Below the pieces are notes generated by a model. That model made no database searches, was not told the DNA's origin, and was given only the letters and a program-made list of their open reading frames with translations. Below, piece after piece: positions 36,819 to 45,986 of a stretch of DNA of 64,000 nucleotides. Made by a program: the position numbers and the translations under genes. The stretch comes from JALZUE01 sp051251725. Its GTDB lineage: Bacteria > Pseudomonadota > Gammaproteobacteria > Enterobacterales > Alteromonadaceae. The stretch spans positions 1 to 64,000 of the forward strand of contig JBPOFN010000014.1 in assembly GCA_051251725.1 (NCBI GenBank), written 5' to 3'. Each line of letters opens with the position of its first letter. The first letter of the stretch is position 1.

Positions 36819-36900
36819 ATTATTTCCACCTTCGAAATTTTTATCATTTTAGTTACAAGAGTACAAAATATTCCTTTTTTATATAACAAACAAGATATTT

Positions 36901-36947
36901 CGAACATTAACGAACAAAAGTGAATATTTATGGTGATTTGTTGTTCG
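36901..36947. promoter_or_regulatory. DeoR/GlpR-type half-sites in the GH42/GH36 divergent promoter
   Basis: CGAACA occurs as a direct repeat at 36901 and 36911, ten bases apart, and inverted (TGTTCG) at 36942-36947. DeoR-family repressors bind such repeated half-sites. The same core appears in the palindromes upstream of glpK and, as AGAACA, upstream of the DeoR gene. The set lies midway between the two start codons (36818 and 37108), so one repressor could control both glycosidases. Confidence 0.5.
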
Positions 36948-37107
36948 TCTTCAATTAATATTACTATCAATTAATTCACTGCTTATTATGTAATTGAACT
37001 GTAGTAAGCAATTTTCATTTCGTAAAGGTTAGTGAAATAGCAGTAGGCTATACTCTAAAAAAGTAATAATACTACTCACATTAACAGATGAAATAAGGTA
37101 AGTACCT

Positions 37108-39240
37108 ATGAGCCAAACCCCTAACTTTATTCAATTAAATAGTCGTTATAACTCGCTTATAATTGATTGCCAATTAAGAACACCTGCGGTGCTGTATTTT
37201 GGTGAAAAACTGAGTAATACCACTGATGCCGCAAGTATTAAAAAATTATCAACAAGGCAAGAAGTTAATTGTGCGCTAGTAGTAGAAGCCCCTATTTCAC
37301 TATCTCCTTTACTTGGTGAAGGCTTTACTGGTAATCCGGGCATTGAGGTTCATAACGCTAATAATGCGTGGAGCTTAAATGCTGACATCACGTCAATTGT
37401 TCAGGTCAGTGAAAGCGAAGTGATTTTTGAAAGTGTTGACGATATTCGCAATATTAAAATAGCACACCATCTCGATTTGGATTTTAATTCTGGCGTGCTT
37501 AGAGCCGGCACAACACTAACTAATTTAAGTGAGCAAGCTTTAACCGTTAATCACTGTGCTGCGCCAACGATGCCATTACCAGACAATATGAATAAAATAA
37601 TTTCGTTTGAAGGTCGATGGTCAAATGAGTTTTTGCGAAATACTGTTGATCTGTTTTTAGGTAGTTTTGTTCGTGAAAATAGAAAAGGCAAAACATCGCA
37701 CGATAATTTCCCTGGTTTTGTTGTTCATAATCAGCTTACTGATGAGCAACAAGGCGAGTGTTATGGTTTTCATTTAGGGTGGAGTGGTAATAATAAAATG
37801 CGTGTTGAGCACCTACCGGAAGGCCGAAATTATGCACAATTAGGTGAATTGTTGTTACCCGGCGAAGTTGTTCTTGAAGCACAGGCATCTTATCAAAGCC
37901 CTTATTTATATACGACCTATTCAAGCCAGGGGTTTAGTGGCTTATCAAGCCAGTTTCATCAATTTGTCCGTAGTAATATTTTAGCAAAAAACATCGCGCA
38001 AAAACCACGCCCTGTGCATTACAACACTTGGGAAGGTATTTATTTTGATCATAACGTTGAGACATTAAAGTCGTTAGCTGACCAGGTTGCGGACTTGGGG
38101 GTTGAAAGATTTGTGCTTGATGATGGCTGGTTTAATGGTCGACGAAACGATAAAGCTGGTTTAGGTGATTGGTTTGTTGATAAAAAAATATATCCGCAAG
38201 GTTTAACGCCGCTTATTGACCATGTGAATGCTAAAGGCATGGAGTTTGGTCTTTGGTTTGAGCCTGAAATGGTTAATCCTGATAGTGAACTGTTTCGACA
38301 ACATCCTGATTGGGTGTTGTCTGTTGAAGGTAGTGAGCAAATGAATTTTAGAAATCAAGTGGTACTTGATTTAACTCGCTCGGAAGTGACGGCCTATTTA
38401 TTTGAAGTTATTGATAATATTTTGGCCGAATACCCGAATATTACCTACATTAAGTGGGATAATAATCGAGACTATAATCATGCGGGCAATGCCCAAGGAA
38501 AACCTGCAATAAATCAGCAAACTACAGCTTTCTATCAGCTTGTTGATCGGATTAAAGCCGCGCATCCTCATCTTGAAATTGAAAGTTGTTCTTCTGGTGG
38601 TTCTCGAATTGATTATGAAGTACTAAGACATACTGATCGTGTGTGGACATCGGATTCTAATGATGCGCTCGATAGACTGTCAATTCAGCGCGGTTGTTCT
38701 TTCTTTTTCCCAGCTGAGATTATGGGGGCACATGTAGGCCCTAGAGATTGCCACATCACGGGTAGAAACGTGAAAATGGCAATGCGTTCAGCTGTTTCTT
38801 TCTTTGGTCATATGGGAATAGAAATGGATCCGCGTGAATTGACTGATGAAGAAAGTGCGTTACTCAAAGAGATAATTTCGCTACATAAAAAGCATCGTTC
38901 ACTCATACATTCGGGTGAATTGGTGCGCATGAACGACAATCAATTTTCAGTTGAGTTTGGGATTGTTAATCAAGATAAATCACAGGCGTTATATTCATAT
39001 AACAGTATTAAAGAAGTTGATCGCACAAACCAGCCTAAATACCGTTTTATTGGCTTAGATGCAAACAAAACCTATAGAGTCGACTTAATATGGCCGTCTG
39101 TATTCGAGGAATATTCACCGTCGGTGATCAAACAAGTTAATGGCAAAGAATTTACCGGTTCTGCTTTAATAAACTGTGGTATGCAACTGCCTAGGCTTTT
39201 CCCGCAGTCATCACTTATTTTCGAATTAACAGCGGTTTAG
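37108..39240 (+). CDS. GH36 alpha-galactosidase, cytoplasmic
   Basis: A 710-residue enzyme of the length usual for GH36, without a signal peptide. The N-terminal beta-sandwich (~1-310) is followed by a barrel with DDGWFNGRRND, WFEPEMVNPDS, nucleophile Asp451 (KWDNNRDYN), CSSGGSRIDYEVL and acid/base Asp516 (TSDSNDALDR). It releases terminal alpha-galactose from small galactosides. In this setting, with glycerol kinase and GlpD, floridoside (alpha-galactosyl-glycerol) or the outer galactose of digalactosylglycerol fits better than raffinose-type sugars. A ribosome-binding site (AAGGTAAG) precedes the ATG. It is divergent from the GH42 gene. Confidence 0.95.
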   Translation: MSQTPNFIQLNSRYNSLIIDCQLRTPAVLYFGEKLSNTTDAASIKKLSTRQEVNCALVVEAPISLSPLLGEGFTGNPGIEVHNANNAWSLNADITSIVQVSESEVIFESVDDIRNIKIAHHLDLDFNSGVLRAGTTLTNLSEQALTVNHCAAPTMPLPDNMNKIISFEGRWSNEFLRNTVDLFLGSFVRENRKGKTSHDNFPGFVVHNQLTDEQQGECYGFHLGWSGNNKMRVEHLPEGRNYAQLGELLLPGEVVLEAQASYQSPYLYTTYSSQGFSGLSSQFHQFVRSNILAKNIAQKPRPVHYNTWEGIYFDHNVETLKSLADQVADLGVERFVLDDGWFNGRRNDKAGLGDWFVDKKIYPQGLTPLIDHVNAKGMEFGLWFEPEMVNPDSELFRQHPDWVLSVEGSEQMNFRNQVVLDLTRSEVTAYLFEVIDNILAEYPNITYIKWDNNRDYNHAGNAQGKPAINQQTTAFYQLVDRIKAAHPHLEIESCSSGGSRIDYEVLRHTDRVWTSDSNDALDRLSIQRGCSFFFPAEIMGAHVGPRDCHITGRNVKMAMRSAVSFFGHMGIEMDPRELTDEESALLKEIISLHKKHRSLIHSGELVRMNDNQFSVEFGIVNQDKSQALYSYNSIKEVDRTNQPKYRFIGLDANKTYRVDLIWPSVFEEYSPSVIKQVNGKEFTGSALINCGMQLPRLFPQSSLIFELTAV

Positions 39241-39289
39241 CATAACGAATTTATTTTGTTCTAAATATTTACTGTTATTTCAAGCAATG

Positions 39290-39315
39290 GCCAGCTGCTC
39301 AGGGAGCTGGCTTTT
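39290..39315. terminator. Terminator between GH36 and DeoR genes
   Basis: GCCAGCT (39290-39296) pairs with AGCTGGC (39305-39311), followed by TTTT. It lies between two convergent genes and ends GH36 transcription; on the minus strand the tail is weaker. Confidence 0.75.
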
Positions 39316-39368
39316 GGGTGAATGATACTGTGTTATGGGTTTTTCTACCGGTGGTTTAACAAGAGGTT

Positions 39369-40133
39369 TTAGCTCGCGATATGAGTTTTTACTTTATTAC
39401 TAAGGAGTAATTCTTTAATGTCAGCAGGCGGAGTTATATCAGTAAATAAATGATCAACTTGAGTAATGCTACCTTGTTTGACCATAGCGCTACGACCAAA
39501 TTTAGAATTATCAGCCGCTAATAAAACACAGTCAGAGCTATCGATAATTGCTTGGGCAACTTTCACTTCTCGAAAATCAAATTCGAGTAGTGAACCATCA
39601 TTACTAATAGCACTTATGCCGATAATGCCAAAATCCATTTGAAACTGGCTGATAAAGTCACAAGTTGCTTCACCAATTATACCGCCATCACGGTGTCTTA
39701 CTTCACCAGCAGCAACGATCACTGTGAAATCTTCTTTCGCGGATAATATGGTCGCGACATGAATGTTATTGGTAACGATATTTAAATTTTTATGATTTAA
39801 CAGCGCTCTGGCAATGGTTTCAGTGGTAGTACCAATATTAATAAATAAAGAAGCGCCGTTAGGGATTATTTGTACAAGCTCTTTGGCAATTTTTTCTTTA
39901 GCTTCTAAGTTTAAAATTTTTCTAGATTGATATGATGTGTTGGCTGTAGTTGATGTTGTTGCTTCTGCGCCGCCATGGTGACGAATGATTAGGTCTTCAT
40001 TGGCTAGTTGGTTTAAATCGCGTCTTATTGTTTGTGGGGTAACATCAAAATGTTTTACAAGCTCATCGATAGTCACAAAGCCCTTGTCTTGTAGAAATTC
40101 AACAAGTGTTGTTTGTCTCTTATTCTGTGCCAT
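39369..40133 (-). CDS. DeoR/GlpR-family repressor
   Basis: A 254-residue regulator. The N-terminal helix-turn-helix (VTPQTIRRDLNQLANEDLIIRHHGGA) is the DeoR signature, and the C-terminal DeoRC sugar-phosphate-binding domain has FINIGTTTE, NIVTNNIHVA and LLAADNSKFGR. GlpR in this family responds to glycerol-3-phosphate. The adjacent genes for glycerol kinase, GlpD and TIM make glycerol-3-phosphate or a related phosphate the likely inducer, though a galactose phosphate is possible. GGGGG precedes the ATG. It lies downstream of TIM on the same strand, with its own operator-like inverted repeat between the two genes. Confidence 0.92.
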   Translation of the reverse strand: MAQNKRQTTLVEFLQDKGFVTIDELVKHFDVTPQTIRRDLNQLANEDLIIRHHGGAEATTSTTANTSYQSRKILNLEAKEKIAKELVQIIPNGASLFINIGTTTETIARALLNHKNLNIVTNNIHVATILSAKEDFTVIVAAGEVRHRDGGIIGEATCDFISQFQMDFGIIGISAISNDGSLLEFDFREVKVAQAIIDSSDCVLLAADNSKFGRSAMVKQGSITQVDHLFTDITPPADIKELLLSNKVKTHIAS

Positions 40134-40256
40134 TATTCCCCCTTAATTTAGCGATAGTTAAATTGAATTTATATATGAAGATTTAAGGCGCTATTTTATA
40201 CCATAAAATTTGGAATTACATGATTAAAATTTTCACAAAGCTGTACTTTCGAGCGT

Positions 40257-40288
40257 AAAGAACAATATATTGACATATTTTGTTCTTT
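40257..40288. promoter_or_regulatory. Inverted repeat upstream of the DeoR-family gene
   Basis: AAAGAACAA (40257-40265) and TTGTTCTTT (40280-40288) are perfect inverted repeats with 14 bases between them. They lie about 125 bases upstream of the repressor's start codon. The GAACA core is shared with the CGAACA half-sites near GH42/GH36, which suggests autoregulation. Confidence 0.5.
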
Positions 40289-40325
40289 TTTGTCGTAATA
40301 ATGAATGGAATGAAACGTTATATTT

Positions 40326-41075
40326 TTATGCGCTCTGGCAAATAGCAGAAAACTGGTCAAAGTTTAAAGACGCGCTGCCAATTAAACCGCCATCTACGTA
40401 GTCGGCATGCAATAATTCAGCGGCATTTTTATCGTTTAAACTGCCACCATATAATAATGAGATGGAATCAAATACTCGGGGACAATGTTCGGATAAAAAC
40501 TGATGAATAAAAGTATTGGTTTCGGAAACCATTGCGGCCGTTGCTGTTTTACCAGTGCCAATAGCCCAGATCGGTTCATATGCAATAATACTATGCTTAA
40601 ATTTATCTGCCCCAACACTATTGATAATAGCAGCAAGCTGCTTACCTAATACTACATTGGTAAGCCCCATTGAACGTTCCTCTTGGTTTTCACCAATACA
40701 AAGAATTGGCGTAATATTAGCGTCGATGGCGTTAAGAAATTTAGCGGCGATTATTTCATTTGACTCATCAAATAATGCACGACGCTCTGAGTGACCAAGA
40801 ATAACATATTCGCATTTAAATCGATTTAACATTTTGGCCGATATTTCACCAGTATAAGCACCTAAATCATATTCTGATACGTTTTGAATGCCTAATTTTA
40901 TCTTTTCACTTGTCAGCGTTTTGGCCGCCGTTTCAAGGTAAATACTCGGTGGAAATACAATAACCTCAATATTATTTAAGCTATCGAGCGCGTTGTATTG
41001 TGATAACAGCGTAATTGCCTTTTCATAGGAACAGTTCATTTTCCAATTAGCCGCAATAATTTTATTTTTCATCAT
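40326..41075 (-). CDS. tpiA: Triosephosphate isomerase
   Basis: A 249-residue TIM barrel with the usual length and catalytic residues: Asn/Lys in AANWKMN, His in GHSERR, Glu in AYEPIWAIGTGKTA, and the phosphate-binding LYGGSLNDKNA and GGLIGSASL. It interconverts dihydroxyacetone phosphate and glyceraldehyde-3-phosphate. In this locus it finishes the path from glycerol: GlpK makes glycerol-3-phosphate, GlpD makes dihydroxyacetone phosphate, and TIM feeds glycolysis. Gammaproteobacteria normally carry a housekeeping tpiA elsewhere, so this is probably a pathway-specific second copy. It is divergent from glpK and precedes the DeoR gene. Confidence 0.95.
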   Translation of the reverse strand: MMKNKIIAANWKMNCSYEKAITLLSQYNALDSLNNIEVIVFPPSIYLETAAKTLTSEKIKLGIQNVSEYDLGAYTGEISAKMLNRFKCEYVILGHSERRALFDESNEIIAAKFLNAIDANITPILCIGENQEERSMGLTNVVLGKQLAAIINSVGADKFKHSIIAYEPIWAIGTGKTATAAMVSETNTFIHQFLSEHCPRVFDSISLLYGGSLNDKNAAELLHADYVDGGLIGSASLNFDQFSAICQSA

Positions 41076-41369
41076 TTGTTATTATTAACTCCGTAATAAT
41101 ATAGAAATCAAACAAAAAGGATGTTCATGTTTGTTTGTGAATGTTTAAATTGATTTTCTTCTGAAAACAACTTCCTCCACCCTTTGCATATCACAATATT
41201 CATAAGTAACTATGAAATAACTATACTTTACAGTTACTTGCTTTGTGTTTTTGTTGTTTGTTAACTTCAAGTAAAAGATGTTAAACGAGGTAACAAAATA
41301 CAAAATATAGACTATGCTTAAGCTTGTTATTATTAAATATATCAATTTAAGAACAGTAAAAAAACATTT

Positions 41370-41387
41370 ATATTCGATTTCGAATAT
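41370..41387. promoter_or_regulatory. GlpR-like operator 1 upstream of glpK
   Basis: ATATTCGA-TT-TCGAATAT is a perfect 8+8 palindrome. It lies 66 bases before the glpK start codon in the divergent TIM/glpK region. Its TTCG/CGAA arms match the core of E. coli GlpR operators. The rest of the 377-base gap (41076-41452) holds only AT-rich sequence. Confidence 0.55.
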
Positions 41388-41403
41388 TTATTTGTTGCTT
41401 TTT

Positions 41404-41417
41404 ATTCGTTAACGAAT
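41404..41417. promoter_or_regulatory. GlpR-like operator 2 upstream of glpK
   Basis: ATTCGTTAACGAAT is a perfect 14-base palindrome whose centre is 32 bases, three helical turns, from that of operator 1. TTCGTTAACGAA closely resembles the core of the known GlpR consensus. It is placed to repress glpK and perhaps the divergent TIM gene. Confidence 0.6.
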
Positions 41418-41452
41418 TAAATTGATTGCATCAGTAACGGAGCCATTGTTAT

Positions 41453-42931
41453 ATGTCAGGTTTTATTTTATCCATTGATCAAGGTACTACGAGTTCACGC
41501 GCCATTCTTTTTACCAAAAAAGGGCAAGTGCATGCCGTTGCTCAGCAAGAATTTCCTCAATACTTTCCGCAAGACGGTTGGGTAGAACATGATCCAAACG
41601 ATATTTGGTTTTCAGTTATCGAAACTTGTAAGCAAGCTATGCAAGAAGGTGGCATCGAAGCCGATGCTATTTCTGCTATTGGTATAACGAATCAACGTGA
41701 AACAACTATTGTTTGGGATAAAGTAACCGGTATTCCTATTTATAACGCCATTGTTTGGCAAGACCGACGTACTGCCGAATATTGCGATTCAATATCATCA
41801 AATGAAAACAAAAAGCTAATTAACGAAAAAACAGGGTTGTTACTCGACTCTTATTTTTCAGCGACCAAAATTCGTTGGATTTTAGAAAATGTTGCTGGTG
41901 CAAAAGAAAAAGCGAAGCAAGGTGAACTTGCCTTTGGCACGGTTGATAGTTTTCTTTTATGGCATTTAACGGGTGGTAAAGCACATAAAACGGATGCGAC
42001 GAACGCATCAAGAACTATGCTATTTAATATTCGCGAGCAATGTTGGGATCAGGACTTATTAACGCTATTTTCAATCCCTGCATCAATGTTGCCTGAAGTT
42101 ATGGATTGCTCTGCTGATTTTGGTACGACAGAAACTTCATTATTCGGTGCGGCGTTACCTATTTCAGGGATTGCAGGTGATCAGCAAGCAGCACTTATTG
42201 GCCAAGCGTGTTTTCAAAAAGGCATGGCTAAAAGTACCTATGGTACGGGTTGTTTCATGATCCTTAATACCGGAGATGAACTTTTAACTTCAAATAATAA
42301 ACTTCTTAGCACTGTTGCTTATCGCTTAAACGGAAAAACAACGTATGCGATTGAAGGTAGCATTTTTATGGCCGGCGCGACTCTACAGTGGATAAGAGAT
42401 GGCCTGCAGATGATTAAGCATGCCAGCGAAGCGGACCAACTTGCTAATAATACCCCTTATGATCATGGCGTATTTCTTGTTCCTGCTTTCACTGGTTTAG
42501 GTGCTCCTTATTGGGATGCTGAAGCTCGTGGCGCTATTTTAGGATTGACGCGAGATTCTGGTATCAAAGAAATTACCACCGCAGCGCTGCAGTCCGTTTG
42601 TTATCAAAGCAAAGATTTATTAAACGCAATGGAAAGAGATGGTCTAAAACCATCCCTTTTAAGAGTTGATGGTGGCATGGTGAAAAGCGATTGGACGTTA
42701 AATTTTCTTGCCAGTATTTTAAATTTAAACGTCGAACGTCCTGAAATTACAGAAACTACCGCTTTAGGTGCAGCCTATTTAGCTGGTTTGCATACCGGGG
42801 TATTTTCATCAACAACAGAGTTGGAAAAGATGTGGCATTGTGAAAAATCATTTACGCCAACATTGGATACCGAGTTGACAGATTCTCTATATAGCCAGTG
42901 GTTAAATGCAGTTAGAAAAGTACGAAGCTAA
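41453..42931 (+). CDS. glpK: Glycerol kinase
   Basis: A 492-residue FGGY kinase with GlpK features: SIDQGTTSSRAILF, QEFPQYFPQDGWVEHDP, the substrate segment ITNQRETTIVWDK and IVWQDRRT, AGDQQAALIGQ, TYGTGCFMILNTG and FTGLGAPYWD. It phosphorylates glycerol to sn-glycerol-3-phosphate. There is no glpF (glycerol facilitator) gene beside it, as would be usual in an operon for external glycerol, which fits glycerol being released in the cytoplasm. GGAG precedes the ATG by ~10 bases. Two GlpR-like palindromes lie upstream. Confidence 0.96.
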   Translation: MSGFILSIDQGTTSSRAILFTKKGQVHAVAQQEFPQYFPQDGWVEHDPNDIWFSVIETCKQAMQEGGIEADAISAIGITNQRETTIVWDKVTGIPIYNAIVWQDRRTAEYCDSISSNENKKLINEKTGLLLDSYFSATKIRWILENVAGAKEKAKQGELAFGTVDSFLLWHLTGGKAHKTDATNASRTMLFNIREQCWDQDLLTLFSIPASMLPEVMDCSADFGTTETSLFGAALPISGIAGDQQAALIGQACFQKGMAKSTYGTGCFMILNTGDELLTSNNKLLSTVAYRLNGKTTYAIEGSIFMAGATLQWIRDGLQMIKHASEADQLANNTPYDHGVFLVPAFTGLGAPYWDAEARGAILGLTRDSGIKEITTAALQSVCYQSKDLLNAMERDGLKPSLLRVDGGMVKSDWTLNFLASILNLNVERPEITETTALGAAYLAGLHTGVFSSTTELEKMWHCEKSFTPTLDTELTDSLYSQWLNAVRKVRS

Positions 42932-42953
42932 AACGAATTAAATTATTTCTTTT

Positions 42954-42963
42954 TTGTTAACAA
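42954..42963. promoter_or_regulatory. Palindrome TTGTTAACAA upstream of the TBDR gene
   Basis: A perfect ten-base palindrome lies 84 bases before the TBDR start. It resembles the GlpR-like sites but lacks the CG, so a regulatory role is only possible. Confidence 0.25.
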
Positions 42964-43046
42964 GTACTGATGTTTTTTAATTTTTAGGGTATCGAGAATT
43001 GTGGCTTATCTTTAAAGCAAAAAAATCTTCTAGGGGGAGATATAAA

Positions 43047-45812
43047 ATGAAAACAACAATGAAAGGTTTAGGTAAACAGACAGCATTAGCACTCGCCATT
43101 GCTGGGACATTAACCAATGTTAATGTGCAAGCAGCAGAAGTGGCAGCAGATACAGAAATTATTACTGTAACGGGCATGTTAAGCAGTTTAAAACGTGCAA
43201 TGGCTGATAAGCAAACAGCCCCAGTAGTTTCTGATGGTATTGCAGCGGAAGATTTAGGTAAATTCCCTGATTTGAACGTTGCTGAATCATTACAACGTAT
43301 TACCGGTGTTTCTATTGATCGCAGTGGTGGTGAAGGTCAAGCCGTAACCGTACGTGGTTTTGGTCCGCAATTTAACACAGTATTAGTTAATGGACGCCAA
43401 ATTGCTACCGATAGTCCTGGCCGTGAGTTCAATTTTGATATTATTGCCGCAGACCAAATTACAGGCGCAGAAATATTTAAAACAACCACCTCTAAGTTAC
43501 AGGAAGGGGGTATTGGCGGCACTATTAATGTTTCAACCGCTAGACCGTTTGATTACCAAGGTTTTCAGTTAGTTGGTTCGGCAAAAGCAATGTACGAAAC
43601 GCTTTCTGAAGAAACATCTCCGCAAGTGTCAGCATTAATAAGTAATACTTTTAATGATGATAGATTAGGTGTGTTATTTGCGGTCAGTCACTCTGAACGT
43701 GAAGTGCAAATTAATCGTATTGAAACCGCAGGCTGGCGTTCAGGCCAAACTATTCAAAACCGTAATGAAGTTTTATTCACCAATGCGTATATTCCGCGCA
43801 ATTGGGATCAAATTGTAGATAATCAACAGCGTACGCGTACAAATGCTACATTAGTTACGCAATATGCACCAACAGATGAAATCACTATTACTGTTGATGG
43901 TTTTGTCTCAAAATTTGAAGTTGAGTCACAAGCAACTGATTTAGCTTCTTGGTTTGAGCCTGATCGAGTGGGTAGTGCGACAATTGATGAAGCGACTGGA
44001 ACATTAACGTCTTTTACACAAGAAATTGGTATTCACGGTAATGGTGTAACAGGCGCTACAGGTAGTGGCGATCCAGCAACTGATTTTGTATCACATACGC
44101 GTAACTCTCGTGATGTATCAAATGATGGTTTTGGTATTAATGTTGATTGGGATTTCAACGAAGCATTCAAAGGTACTTTTGATGTTTCAACGTCAAGTGC
44201 TGAAAATAATCGTGCTGGCCGAGACCGTTTTAACGTTATTGGTATTATCAATAATTATGAGTTTGATGGCCGAGGTAGCATACCTACGGTTAAGCATGAT
44301 GGTTTTGTTAATGGTGCTTTACCAGATGCAAATCTTTCACGCTTACACTACAACGAAAAAGGCAATAAATTTACAGATGAAGATGAAGTAACTGAATATA
44401 AAGCTGATTTTGTTTATTTAGCCGATGGCGATGTGTTCGAACAATTACAATTTGGTGTTTACCGCCAAGAACGAGAAAAATCTAGTTTCCAAATTTTTGG
44501 TAATCAATGTGAATTTTGTGGCTATGGTACTGCGGCGCCAAATAGCACGGTTGACTTTAAACCGTTTACCGCTAAAAACTATTTTTCTGGTTTAATCGAC
44601 ACCTTCTATTCATATGATGGTGATGCTTATGTTGATTACTTAAGTGATCAAGGCTTCCCGATTACGCCAACTTTACAAAATAACCGTTATACCATTGCAG
44701 AAGACATCTCTAGTATGTACTTCGACTTCACGTTTAGTCATGAAGTAGGTGATATGCCGTTAACGGTTAACCTTGGTGCGCGTTATTCTACAACGAAAGT
44801 AAATGCTCGAGCAGTACAAAGTGATATTTCTGACGTAGTAGCAACATCTGATTTAACCTTATTTTCAAACCAATTTGGTCCAGCTCAAGATATTGTTGAA
44901 ACAGGTAGTTACGCTAATTTATTACCAAGCTTAAATGTAAAATTAGAAATTGAAGACGGTATGATTTTACGTTTTGCTGCTTATGATTCGATGACACGTC
45001 CTACTATGTCGCAATTATCACCAGCAACAACGTTTAATGAACCGCGCCGCCAAAATTTAACAGCACAAGGTGGTAATCAAAACCTGAAGCCGTTTACTTC
45101 AGAAAACTGGGATATTTCTTACGAATGGTACTACAGCGACGCAAGTTTATTCACTTTTGCTATTTTCAATAAAGAAGTCGCGGATTTCATTGTAACGTTA
45201 TCGGGTGATGAAACGTTCACTTTAGCGGATCGTGTTGGTCCTGACTTTAACTGTAGTGGTGATTTATGTACGCCAGCCAGAGCACAAGCGGAAGATGAAC
45301 TTAACGGGCAAACTGAAATATACAATGTAACTCGACCACAAAATGGTGAAGCAGCACGAGTTACTGGTTATGAAATAGCATTAACACATATTTTTGATAA
45401 TGGTTTTGGTTTTACTGCCAATGCGACGATTGTTGATAGTAATATCAGCATTAGTGCCGATACCTCAACAACATTTGCACTTGAAGGCTTAGGTGATTCA
45501 CAAAACTTAATTGCTTTTTATGAAGCGGATAACTGGCAAGCACGTATTGCTTATAACAATCGCGAAGGCTTCTTGCGTTATATCGACAATGCATCAGCAG
45601 GTGGCTCAACAGGCGAACCAGTAAATACTGAAACTTTTGGTCAGTGGGATATTAGCGCAAGCTATGATGTTGATGACAATATTTCAGTATTCTTTGAAGG
45701 TATTAACATTACCGAAGAAGAGCTTGTTCAAACGGGGCGTTTTGCGAACCAAATCTACAATATTGAAGATAACGGTGCTCGTTATGCCGTGGGTGTAAGA
45801 GCTAAGTTCTAA
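43047..45812 (+). CDS. TonB-dependent receptor of the galactoside locus
   Basis: A 921-residue outer-membrane transporter. The ATG at 43047 is preceded by AGGGGGAG and gives a normal signal peptide (ALALAIAGTLTNVNVQAAE). A TonB-box-like EIITVTG follows, then the plug (DGIAAEDLGKFPDLNVAESLQRI, GGEGQAVTVRGFG) and a barrel ending in YAVGVRAKF. An upstream in-frame TTG would only add a non-signal extension. It belongs to the TBDR group common in alteromonad polysaccharide loci and is followed by a halogenase-like gene and sapC, a frequent trio. I infer uptake of the galactoside or galactan fragment across the outer membrane. Confidence 0.95.
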   Translation: MKTTMKGLGKQTALALAIAGTLTNVNVQAAEVAADTEIITVTGMLSSLKRAMADKQTAPVVSDGIAAEDLGKFPDLNVAESLQRITGVSIDRSGGEGQAVTVRGFGPQFNTVLVNGRQIATDSPGREFNFDIIAADQITGAEIFKTTTSKLQEGGIGGTINVSTARPFDYQGFQLVGSAKAMYETLSEETSPQVSALISNTFNDDRLGVLFAVSHSEREVQINRIETAGWRSGQTIQNRNEVLFTNAYIPRNWDQIVDNQQRTRTNATLVTQYAPTDEITITVDGFVSKFEVESQATDLASWFEPDRVGSATIDEATGTLTSFTQEIGIHGNGVTGATGSGDPATDFVSHTRNSRDVSNDGFGINVDWDFNEAFKGTFDVSTSSAENNRAGRDRFNVIGIINNYEFDGRGSIPTVKHDGFVNGALPDANLSRLHYNEKGNKFTDEDEVTEYKADFVYLADGDVFEQLQFGVYRQEREKSSFQIFGNQCEFCGYGTAAPNSTVDFKPFTAKNYFSGLIDTFYSYDGDAYVDYLSDQGFPITPTLQNNRYTIAEDISSMYFDFTFSHEVGDMPLTVNLGARYSTTKVNARAVQSDISDVVATSDLTLFSNQFGPAQDIVETGSYANLLPSLNVKLEIEDGMILRFAAYDSMTRPTMSQLSPATTFNEPRRQNLTAQGGNQNLKPFTSENWDISYEWYYSDASLFTFAIFNKEVADFIVTLSGDETFTLADRVGPDFNCSGDLCTPARAQAEDELNGQTEIYNVTRPQNGEAARVTGYEIALTHIFDNGFGFTANATIVDSNISISADTSTTFALEGLGDSQNLIAFYEADNWQARIAYNNREGFLRYIDNASAGGSTGEPVNTETFGQWDISASYDVDDNISVFFEGINITEEELVQTGRFANQIYNIEDNGARYAVGVRAKF

Positions 45813-45826
45813 AAAACTTAATTCAG

Positions 45827-45861
45827 TGGCCTGTATTCTTAAATAGAATCAGGCCATTTTT
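45827..45861 (+). terminator. Terminator of the TBDR gene
   Basis: TGGCCTG (45827-45833) pairs with CAGGCCA (45850-45856), with inner ATTCT/AGAAT pairing, followed by TTTTTC. It is a strong stem directly after the TBDR stop, so the halogenase operon probably has its own promoter. Confidence 0.8.
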
Positions 45862-45986
45862 CTCAAAAAAATACCTTTGTTACGGATGTTTTTTTAAGAA
45901 AAGTGAAACACTATCAATTTTTCTTGTTGTATCAATAAACTTATGCCTACTCTATTGAAGGTTAGTAATAGAGTAAAGGAAACACT

